The position numbers and the translations under genes were made by a program. The notes under the pieces are model-generated. The model was given only the letters and a program-made list of their open reading frames with translations. It was not told the DNA's origin and did not search any database. From the NCBI GenBank assembly GCA_012932295.1, contig JAAONU010000014.1:2622501-2686500 (forward strand): DNA of 64,000 nucleotides, read 5' to 3'. Each line of letters opens with the position of its first letter. Positions within the stretch are counted from its first letter, which is position 1. Origin of the DNA: Cyclina sinensis. Taxonomy: Eukaryota; Mollusca; Bivalvia; Venerida; Veneridae. This document shows positions 47,377 through 59,300 of this stretch, one piece after another.

Positions 47377-50300
47377 TTAAATGAAGAAATTAGAGAAGGG
47401 GTCATAGCTCTTGAGGAATTCCGCAATGACGTCATGACAGAACTTGTACTGGTCCTGAAATAATAAAATGAGACATTTATACATAAAAAACCTTTACATT
47501 TTTTAGAAATTCTGAGGATGAATATAGAGTGGAAAGCATTAGTTAAAATGTTCTGTTAATTGTTAATATACTAACGTAAAAAAGAAACTGTGCAATTTGA
47601 TTTAACACAACTTTTCATGTATTTTTTTATTTACATTCTTATGTAAATTTGGTACCGTAATCATCGTCTGTTATGGCACTTTGTCTCTTGTTCAATTATC
47701 GGTGCAAAAAGATGAGTTTTCGACTTTAAATGTCGTAGGAGTGAAAATTCAAATTAGCAACTTTTGATGTTAACTTCACAGTGCTTTTTATTCAGGATTA
47801 TTCTGTCAATGTGTATCTCTATCAATACCGACTATATCCACATTTCCTCCGAATCAAAGCACTTATTCTCGGACGCATCGACGTAACGTTTAACAACGTC
47901 ATTTGGAATGGTGTTCTATTTTTGGATTAGTGCGTATCTCAGAGGTTGTAATTGACACGATTTTTATTTGCTCTGCGTCCAAAAACATCCAAAATGTGTT
48001 CAATAGTGTTTGTGTCCGAAGAGCAAACCGATCATTGAAGTACGTTAACGTTATGTCTGGCTAGAATATTTGGTGTCAATTTAGCCGTCAACTAACCATA
48101 GAAAAAATCATGGAAGGTTTCGTGATTCTAGGAGCTACGTGCAATAAAAACTTTTCGGACGGACGCACGGACCGACGAACAAAGGCAAATTTTATCGCTC
48201 TCCTTCCCCTCAGTTGCTAAGATATAACGAACATAAAAAAGCACGGTTTCTTTTCTGCGTCAGTATAAATTTTCTTTTTTATGTTGACACTGTAATCAGA
48301 AATGTATTACATGATATTATTGTATGGTATCGCCACTGAGATTCCTACGTTACTAGTACAGAAGGCAGCATTTCCCAAAATTCCAAAATTTTACCAGATA
48401 TCTGTTACCAGATTTTTCAACGATAACAATCATAGACTGCAAATGAAACTAACATATGTGGGCACGATCTGATGTCTCCGGATTCTCATCTGTTTTAACG
48501 TCTGCTGCAAAGCGACTTCCCGTTCTTGGAGCATGCGCTCTAACGTCGACGCAACAACACAAAATAAGCCGCTTTTTGTAGCGCCATTCCTGAAATAAAA
48601 CACAAATGATAACAATTAACGTGACTTCCATCAAAAAGAAAAAAAACAGAATAAACAGAGAAGGATCGGTGCTACAATCGGCCTCCGGAAATGGTTAAAA
48701 GTTGCTCCTTAACAATAGCACTCTCGATAAGCATCATAGAATTTGTAAGCGAACGATGACAGTTCAGTCTTATAAATTAGTTAATATCAACAATTTATTT
48801 CAATCTTCTAGTTACAGGTATGAGCACTCACATGCAATGAACGACAATCGGCTGATTCCCAGTTGTTTTCTGCCACTTCTTAACTTCTTCATAAACTTCG
48901 AGTACACTTGTTTCCCCGCCCACTGGTACCCGGTCTTCGCTCATCCAAAATTTACATTCAAACATTTTCAATATTCTAGCCTTCTCATGTGGCTGAAACA
49001 CATTTTGTATAATGTTTAATTTCATTTTTTATGTATGAGTGAAGATGCATAAATATTTCAATAAAGCCAGTTCAGATGATAGATCTGATAGTGCTTAAGT
49101 CAAAAATGAACAAATGAAAGATAGAGATAAAGCGATAAAACTTATTCTGGAAAGCATAAAATATCTGCTACATAAGCACACGACAATTCCCTTTTTTCTG
49201 AACTTTTGAAGGTAGTGTAAGTCGCTTGGTTTGTAATAAACAGAAGTTTGGATACTTGATATGTATGTGAAAATTTGTTTGAATGGACCAAGTACTGGCA
49301 GTCAGCTGATTCCGGAATTTAAAGTAAATCTTTAGTATAACATTGCAAAGTCCTTTTCAATTTTCTGCAGACTAAATAGATCTTAGACCTTGACATCAAA
49401 ACGGAACCAATAATTGTAAACAGGAATATCTACCTCTTCTGCATTTTGTAGTCTTATACTTCTTTCTGTATAGGTCACGTAATCAGTCTCTCCAAGATGG
49501 TGCAAGGTAAATGGTATGAACGTGAGAGTCTCTCCTTCCTTTGGCCAGTAAATTTCAGACTGGAAAAAGAGAAATCGAAATATACTCATAACTTGTATGG
49601 CTGAGTTCGTTTAGTCATGTAATTGAACTGTTAAGACAACGACACCTTTGTAAAAGGATGATAATGATGATAATTGTGGTGATACAGATGATGAAAATGG
49701 TGGTAATGATGAAGCTAATGTAGGTTATAGTGGTGGTGAAAATGATGTTGATGGTGGTGATGACGGTTGTGGTGGTGATGGTGGTGGTGAAAATGATGAT
49801 GATGATGTTGATGGTGGTGATAATGTTGATGAAAATGATTATGATGATGATGATGATTGTGGTAGCGGTGGTGTATATCATTTATGTTATGAAGACGTTT
49901 ATAATGATAATGATGATAATGCTGGTAAGGTGATAATCGCGATGATGATGATGGAAATTCAAACTGATGATAGTGATACTTACTGACATGCTTGCCGCTT
50001 ATAACGATTTCACTGAGTATGTCAAAACAATGTTCAAATATCATTTTTAAAGTTACAAAACAAGGAAGAATTCTCCAAATGCCTATGAACCTCACATTAC
50101 GTACCGGGTTTGTAATGCGGTCAAGGTTGACAACAGAGGTGACCCTGTTCTCGTAAATCATTCTCCAGAAATCTACAATAGTGTCAGGTAGCGGATTCTG
50201 CGTCAGAAGGAACGTTTTATCCTCTCTGTATGACTGAAAGGGGAAAAAAAGTTTATATCATTGTTGACGGCACGAACTTTGTACATGTTTATCACATTCA

Positions 50301-53300
50301 TATTAACATGTGTATACTGTTGGTTATCTATCTACATGTAAAGAAAAAAAAAACTGAAGTCAGAAACATGGCAAAAATAATCTGGCCAGTGTGGGGGTCG
50401 AACCCACGACATTCGCGTTATTAGCACGACGCTCTAACCGACTGAGCTAACCGGCCACTTGGATAATGAAGGTCAGATATAAAAACAACTAATGTGACAC
50501 AAAATAACAGTTAACGTGTAATAAATTAATTTTGGTATACCCTATTCATGTTCGTGAAAAGTTGAATATTTTATAAATTTGTAAAAAAGAATAAGCCTAA
50601 AGTTGAAAAAGCAGGATTGACACAAATTTAGAAAAAAATCAGAAAAAAACAACAAAAGCATTATCAATATTCAAAAGCATGGATAATTTACTTTCAATAA
50701 ATAATGTTTACTATAAACCTGAGCTTCGATGACATGAGTATAACAGTATTCATAATTTTTGGTTTCTTAATACAATATCATGTGAATTAAAGTTTAACTT
50801 GGCTGCATCATGATCACCGATGACCAATTTAGTGTAATCTATTTCAGTAAGGTAATTGACCCACAAAGGATATCTTCCATACAGACTGGGTCAGTCAGGC
50901 TCGAATTGAAATAATCAACACAATAAAACATTTTATTTTTTGTCATTCGGCCAACCGTCAGCAAGTGCAGACTGTTTGTTATTTAACCATATTGGATCAG
51001 AAACTGTCAAATTAAATTGATCATGCGGACAAATATTATCGAGTTCATATAATGTGAGAAGAAATCTGCTGTTAAAACATGCTGGATTTAAATTTGATAA
51101 AAATGTCATTTAAAGTGAGAAAAAAGATTGCATTCATCTAAGTGCATAAGTATAAGTAGCGTAAATATCGGTAGCGTGGCCGAGCGGTCTAAGGCGCTGG
51201 TTTTAGGCACCAGTCTCTTCGGAGGCGTGGGTTCGAATCCCACCGCTGCCATATGATTTTTTTTTACATTGCGTATCTACATTGCAGAAGGGTTGATGAC
51301 ACATGATTGTAAACAATGGAACATTTGGCCATTTACCGTTTACAATAGGAGACATTCAAGATAAAGATAAAAATTTCCGTCAAAACAAAAATCTGTACAA
51401 ACCACACACCCTTGATCCGATAACTCTTTACAGATAGATCAACACCACAGCAAATATCAACTAAAGACCTCCCGGAGAAAATAAAAGCGAAAACAAAGTG
51501 ACAGTCGTTATAAAACTTGTTTTTAGGCAGTCTTCTATTCACAATTTGTGAAGCCATACTTACTGGTAAATACACTGCATTGATGTAGTCATTGCGATCA
51601 TATACCCGAGTAATTAGCCACGGGCGATGAATGTCATCTGAAATATGATAGCATCTTTACATGTATTCAACATAATATGATAAATACCAGACGGCTTCTG
51701 GATACAAACAATCGCTTTCAGCATATCAATGGACCGTATGATTATCATAAATGTTTAGTATTTGTCGTAATTATAAACTAATGATAAAAGGGGTAGAAAT
51801 TTAACTGTTTCTCAAAAATGCATATTATTACAAAAGTTTATGCTTCTAGACTAATGGTACTGCCTTATTATTTTCAGCATTGCAAACTCTAGTATTTCAG
51901 ACGACAGTGCATGGTTGTGGAACGGTCAAATTTAACCGTTCACCCAACGTTTATTTAGTTTAATAAGAATGCATATTACAGCATTTTGATGATAAAATTT
52001 AATACCAGAAAAACATGAGATGTTCTTTCAAAATGTGACTTACTTGGAAGTATGTGAGATACACGATTTTTCTCCTTATTAGCACTACTGTTCGCTGCCT
52101 TGTAGTAAGCGTTGTCATAGAAACTGGGTTTCATACTCTCATGGAATTTCGTTACGCACTGGATCTTCTGCAATCAATGATTAAGGTTAAAGTATTACAA
52201 AATTATTTAGACAGGAATTCTACTTTTAGGTGTCTGTTCTGACTAGAACTGAAAGAAAGTATTGTCTGGACTACTTTGTGTGTATATCAGCGTATTCCTA
52301 CGCAAGAATATACTCCATTCAAATAGTACTTTGAAAACTTTCAATAATATGGTACGGTATTGTCATTCAGTTTGGTGTTTGTTAATTTACGGCCATGTAT
52401 TCATCGTGTTATCATCTTTAAGTTTATGGCTACATTCAATAAAAATTTGACTTTTGATGCAAAAAAGAAAGAAAACAAACTTCCCCGCAAACAAACAAAA
52501 ACAAAACAAAATGTTACCTCAAAATCCAACTCCAGTTTTGACTTCTTGGATTTCTGATCAGTTTCCAGCATATCTTTGTATACTTTCGTGAACTGTTCAT
52601 AAGGTACGGCAGAACTAGGACAGAACAAGGCCTCCGCCAGTGCCTCGTGCAGGAAAACATACTGGTCCTTATGATAGATCAATACATACTTAGTACATTA
52701 ATACAACAGCTAATCTAAAAAAGTACTTTTTATAACTTGATGTCTCTGAATATTTCTATAAAACTCACTTTATAAGGAAGAACAAATTAAAACTGGAAAT
52801 AATGAAAGAAATATATCGATCCAATCTTTATTTTGAATCTGGAAAAAGAGTCAGCAAATGTCATGATTAAGAAACGAAGTGTCAAGAACAAATGTACGCA
52901 GTATATACAGCACTTGACGACCACATAAGTTAACTTGATTTTAATTAAAATCGGTGGATCGTAAGTCAAAAGGGACATAGTAATTTTAGTAGATTTTACC
53001 TGGTTTTGAACCATATTAACTCTCTGATGCCGAAGGTTCTGTACGCACTGGAACACGTTGACATATCCCTCAACATCCGCCTGATCCACGAGATAATCAA
53101 GTGATATAAATGTCCCCGTACGTCCTATACCAGCACTGGAAGATATATAAAACACACCGTCAATTCAAGGACACGTTACTTGATTTTTTTTTGTTTTTTC
53201 ATTTTTCATTTCATAAAAACCTTTTAAGATGTTGACGGCTGTCCTTCAATACTTACAACAAGTTTTGGCAAAAGTTAAGAGAATAAACAATAAGAAAACA

Positions 53301-56300
53301 ACTGAAATTTAGCAAAAGTTTTATATTTAAACAGTATGGGGCATTTTACGATCTTTCGGTACGTTTATTACTTTAGGGAAAGACTGTACCCAAACAAGCT
53401 AACATGGATGACTTACCTAAGATATAATACGGTATCTACATAAAGTTCTAGCATGATCAAAATTAATACAAACAACGGAACAACAAGGCATGATAATAAA
53501 ATATCATGATATTAAATAACAAACCTGATAAGCTATTACACTATTTTATATCAGAGACATAGATAACTGTTATCTATGTCTCTGTTTATATCAACACTGA
53601 ATTATCTTGAAGTCTCTGCTTACCTGCAGTGGACAACAGTCGGTACATTATCCTTATGGTCTGTCACACGAACTCTGCTCCAGAACTGTACCACAGATGA
53701 TGCATACTCCGGAACATTGCGGTCTGGCCACGCCTCAAAATGGAACTGACGTATTTCACGACCTTCTTTCCCGTCCTATAAATATATAGGATAAGATTAG
53801 GACACCCAAAATACTAATCTTGATTTTAACTGGTAAACGTTCAAGTCGAAGCAACTGAAAAAGTAAACTTTAACCAATATAAAAATATGGCCAGTGTGGG
53901 GGTCGAACCCACGACATTCGCGTTATTAGCACGACGCTCTAACCGACTGAGCTAACCGGCCAGATATTTCACCAATCTCTTTACAAACTATATAAAGCGT
54001 ATTTAATATTTGAAACTTCAAACTATTGTTATAAGTAAGTTTACAAATATTATTCTGTTTCATTCGGATCATTATGTGTGTGCTTGAAAACTATAGAAGT
54101 AACAAACTGTGAAACATAACACATTTATAGGTTTTTTAAACTTGTAGTTAAGATAAACCAATGAAAACGCAGAGAAGATAAACTTTGACCGCGTTCTCGC
54201 TAAAAATAGATTGAATTACGGGAGTTATCGGCAAAAATCGGAATAACACGATCCAACCAAAATCAATAACATCTAACACTACTTAATATAACGCCGCAAA
54301 ATACAACACGGTAGCGTGGCCGAGCGGTCTAAGGCGCTGGTTTAAGGCACCAGTCTCTTCGGAGGCGTGGGTTCGAATCCCACCGCTGCCAACTTTTTTT
54401 CTTTTTCCACGTGATCTATAACAACTTAATATGTATAACTGTATTGACCATTCTGTGCGTGCCTGTTAAGAGCATAAGCATCGAGAAATCGTTCCATTTT
54501 AACAAGTTTACATGTAAGAAAAAAAAAACGACTTTCTTTTCATTTCTTGAAACAAAATGAAGTGTCATTATAGTGCGTGGTCAATGCTGACAGCACTTTC
54601 AAATCATTAGTAACTTAAGACCATGTGTTAACTAAGCAGTCAAGTTACTAACAAGAAGAAAACGACAGTCACAGTCGGCAAAGTTATTTAGTAAGTGTAT
54701 GTACACAGACAATGATACCTTATATAATCACCGAGGAGTGTCTTATATTCTCATAATGTCCCTGATAAAACATAATTATATGATATGTTAATGGTCGTTC
54801 AAATTCTCTACCCATAAGATCACAACTGAAATGCCGCTATTTAATGGTGTTAATTTCGCATAACCGCGGTCAAAGTTCACAATTCGCAGGGCCGGATCAT
54901 AAATTCTGACTGGGGGGAGGGGGCTTGGCGGAAGGTATGACCCCCTTCCGTAGGGGGTTTTGGGGGTTTAGAAAATTTTCTAAAAAGTTGAAATAAATGG
55001 CTCATTTTGGTGCATTTAAGGCATACAAATATAATGAAATTTGTGTGAGAATTTAAAAGAAATATACTGGATTTCTTTGAAATGCTCAACTGAAACATAA
55101 AACAAAATACGGTATGACAAGTTTTAACTTTGTTTATCTCAAGGCAACTGACCATGGTCAGCAGACGCTGATTTAAAGACTTTATCAAATACGTCAAGGT
55201 TAATAGACGCTTGAAGACTATACATCATGATCAGTCTGGAGAACTCTCGGATAATCCGTGATTGTACAATATACATGGCTATAAAGTTGCGAACTCTTTA
55301 TCAGTTGTTACGCAATATTGCATGACCGTTGCAAATTGTAAGGAATGTGTTTCTGTTACGAGGTGAAAAGAGCTGAAAAAATGATTTTGAGTCTTTAAAA
55401 ATGAGCCCTTTTTTATAAACGGGCCAGCTAGGAGGGGGGACAGTCAGTGGAATGAACAGCTTTCATAAACTGAGTAAAATCCAACTGGAAATTTTAAGAA
55501 TACATACCATAGATATGTAAAACGTTCTGATGGTGAAATCAGCGAATGTCTCCACCTCCTTGCTCTCCACTACGACACTTCCGTACTGTTTGGCGCCGTC
55601 GTCCGGCCAATATTGACAACATTTTACCTGAAGTATCGTAATCAAATATAAATATGAAATACTGTAATTAACAAGAGCGGAATTCATGCAAATGTTTGTC
55701 TTATATTGTCTTATATCAATTAAATTATACTAATGAAATATGTTTATTATTTTTAGTCGCTTTAAATTTTGGAGTCTCTCTTACGAAATGTAACAGAATC
55801 TCTGCTGAAACAAAAATAAATAATAAAAGACACACACACACGAAAACGCAAGTCCTACATCGTTTACATGTATGATATAATAATTTATGACAGTCATATA
55901 GTAAGAAGACAAAATTTTATCATATCACAATGTACGTCACAGATTCCAGTAACATATTTTGCAGTTTAAACCTGAAATAAATTAACTATTGTTCTTACGT
56001 TATAACTCTTTATCATCTAAATAGTATTAAATTAGATAGAATATCGATTATATTCTTCCAAGAATTTGTCATTCAAAATAACGATTATGTCTTGAAATAA
56101 CTGGTATACGATAAATTTTCACACTTACTTTATTATGTTCAACAAGTCTTGTCAGAATAACGATTTTACGACATTTCTGCTGCCAGATCATCCGCCAGAA
56201 ATCACAAACAAAGTCTTCTGTGGGTCCTGGTACAGGGGGAAAATCACATCAGTTAAAATGCCTGTATTTCTGTCAAATTTCACGGGTCATACACTTCACG

Positions 56301-59300
56301 AAGATAAAGGTTACAAAATGTCACGAGCACAGACAAAAGTCATGTTTGGATGTTGCTGTCAGTTACACCTCGATCGACTTGATCGAGGTCATCTTCTAAA
56401 TCTCTATTCTTAACCAAATTCTTAATATTTTTTCAAGGTTTGACTATACCATTTATTATGTTTATAGAAGCAAGCATCCATGGTGGATAGAAATCCTAGG
56501 TAACATTTATTAATGATTTAATCTCGGCTTCACTTACCTTGAGCTGCTATATACATATGTGGCCGGTTGTACCCCTGAAATATGATAAGAAATTTATTCA
56601 TTATAACCTAGCAATCATTATATTATTTATAAAATCAGTAATTTTATTGTCTTTGTTTTATAAAGGTGATGATATACGAGATAAAAATCATAATACAGTT
56701 TATATCCTTGCTAATACCGATGACATATTTTCTGAAAACAAATATGTTAAGAAAAAATTATTATACTTACGTTAACGAAGGAAGCATTGATGTAGTCGTT
56801 GCCAGAATCACCCGCTGAAACATCTAACTTGACACGGGAATGGTCATCTAGAAATAACAATCTCATCTGATTAAAGGGCGATAATTAGTGATAGGAAATG
56901 GAGCGTGTAGCATAATTTTACTGAGTTAACATCGGACAGGATAACACTCAAGTTTGGTTGTGGGGGTGATGGTGGTGGGGTGATAGGGGGAGGAGCGGGG
57001 AGCGGGAGGCAATGGCGTTATGGCACTCAACTTAATGTATCTGTTCACACACTATTGCTCAGCATAGTCGAAAAAGTAGTTCTACAACTTCTCGACTTGA
57101 ACAAAAAATTCAGATTTCCGAAATAAGGAACTCTTCAGCTTCTGTGTACACGTGAATACTAAAAACATTCTCTATCAAAGAAGGGAAAAAGACAAACTAT
57201 TCCTGGAATGTGTTTCAATATTACTGCGCACTTTTACTTGAATATTTAAATGACAAGGTATCATCAGATGTATGGCAAGAACGTTTTTCAACGTGGAGTT
57301 ACTTCCCATATCTATAGTAACCATCAAGTAAATGGGCTAGTACATTTTTAAGAGAAAAGAGAGATAGATTATATAAAAATATTGAAGTGAAGAAAGAGAA
57401 AAATAGCAAAAAAATGAAAAAGAAAGAAGGAACAATAGAAAGAGAGAACAAACAAAAGAAAGGAAGAATAAAATAATGCAAAGAGAAAGAAAACTTGAAA
57501 GAATTTCTGTATATTAATGTAATCTTGTAATTTAAATTCATTCTTATTTTTTCACACAACAGATCTTAAACACGTAAAGAGATTTTTGACTGTGGGCTCG
57601 CTTCTTGACCATACTTTACCTTCACATTACATTATCTTGATTCGGAACCCTTTCAGGGCAAATGTAAATGTCATTTGTGTGTGTAATTTGATCGTTTCAT
57701 TGTTTTCCCTATATTTAGTTTATATTTACATTTATTTATATTTAGTCTTTTTTTAAAAAAGAAAAGATTAATGTTCGTTCCTTAAAAGAACAAATATTTA
57801 CTTCTAAATCGTTGCCTCATTAGCAAGTAGCCATGCATAACATTTCAGTCGAATTAAGTGGGATTGCAAGCCTCGGCAAATCTATTGAAAATTTACAGGT
57901 ATAATTCAGGTTGTATTGCTCAGGTAATGGAACGTGGAAAAGAACTTTGTTCATGCATAAAATGCGTGTTCCTTGTGCAAAAACCTTCAAAATTAAACAA
58001 CAAAATGAAAACGATTGACAAAATCGTAAGAATGTATGAAATGAAAATGTTTGTGAGATTTTTCGTCTTTATACGCGATCACTGACCCGACATGTGTGCA
58101 TACAATCGATGAGCGCATTAATTAAACTTTATGATAATCTTTGGATTCGGAGTACTTACTTTAAATACCAAAGAATTTATAATGCATTTCATTTTCACGC
58201 CCCCACCAGTACAATCATTGCGAGCCATATTCAGTTGCTGTCAAATAATAACAGAAGATGCATTAGATTAAAGTATAAAGCGAATTGCAAAACCACTAGT
58301 TAAAACAACATGAACGAGTTATCAATAAATTATATTGTACTTACATGCAAAGATCTCCTTATATCTATTTTTACGTAAGTTCTGGGCTTTCTTCGCCGTC
58401 TCGCATGGATGTGTTAATCCAACAGACAAGTCCTGTAGGTGAAGGAAAAAAACCTTGTATTCTCCTGGGATCGCATTTAATTTTGAAATATCCAGAAAAG
58501 TGAATTATGACATATTATATCTTCTTATAATAGCGGGAGATATTAAAAAGATAGAAAACATTAAAAATAAAACAGAAATTTATTTCACAGAATCTCTAAC
58601 GGAAAAGAAGTTACTTAAACAATGTTTTTGCATTTAATCAACCTCATCAGTCCGAACTAGTTGCTTTTGAAATTACAAAATATTGTCTAAATACATTGTA
58701 GATAGTTTTAATATTGTACTCTTAGTATTATATCTGAACTAATTAAACACATTATACTGACAGGTTCTAAAAACATAGCCGAAACTCTATCTCTTCTTCT
58801 CTGAGTTTATTTATCGTTGCTACCGATTGCCCATATGACTGACGCCCCCTGAAGATATTAGTTATTTTATGTTATGGGGGTAGTTCAAGATACAGAGAGC
58901 ATCCCATTCTACCCCTGTTTCTTCTGCATGCTTAGGGTATAGCACTGATACATGGGGCCTCGGTTTAAAGTCTCATCCGAAAGACTATTAGTAATGTTAG
59001 TGGAGAAGCGGGGATCGATCTCGGGACCCCTGGGTTACCAGTCCACTACCAGTTACCAGTTACCACTAGACCACTGATCCGCTCCTGCGACTCTTTACAT
59101 GCTTGATGAATTTAAATAAGAACGTGTAGCAAACAGTCACGTGTCATGTCAATGATATAATACTCTGTGAAGCATGTACCTTAAACTGTTGAACCATATC
59201 CGGTCTGGAGGATTTCTTGTCCTGGACGTAGTCCCATAAGTCTTCCAGTGATATGGTACCTCGAGGCTTGATCTCGGACAGCTTGTTGCTGGCATTAGAA

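Larger units (their letters stand above)
47377..52167 (-). other. RPTP D2 domain with degenerate active site
   Basis: Seven exons from the linker (KNRVSHILP) through NDYINAVYLP, LLTQNPLPDTIVDFWRMIYE, SEIYWPKEGE and the end DQYKFCHDVIAEFL before the stop. The WPD region reads FWMSEDRVPV, without the Trp-Pro-Asp triad. The P-loop is HCMNGATKSG: Cys is kept but the phosphate-binding Arg is Lys. Membrane-distal D2 domains of RPTPs are commonly inactive and regulatory; these changes predict the same. Confidence 0.88.
45495..52870. repeat. Right (functional) copy of the tandem duplication
   Basis: Collinear with 33259-45190. It contains the last seven RPTP exons needed for D2, the final D1 exon, one tRNA-Ile and one tRNA-Leu gene, and the decayed tRNA relics at 46018 and 46302. 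All exons here have intact frames and splice sites. Confidence 0.88.
52518..58432 (-). other. RPTP D1 phosphatase domain (active-type)
   Basis: Eight exons. It shows KNRYKEI (KNRY motif), YDHSRVKL, NDYINASFVNG, a 37-bp microexon coding GYNRPHMYIAAQ, DFWRMIW, the WPD loop in EAWPDRNVPE, the catalytic P-loop VHCSAGIGRTGTF (Cys nucleophile and Arg present, split by an intron after HCS) and the Q-loop region VQNQDQYVFLHEAL. All residues expected for catalysis are in place. Confidence 0.92.

Noticed and set aside
49615..50161. His-rich (148 codons) and Ile/Thr-rich (88 codons) minus-strand open frames
   Set aside because: Translation of the GAT/GGT tract in a phosphatase intron; only the 50105-50161 part overlaps a real exon.
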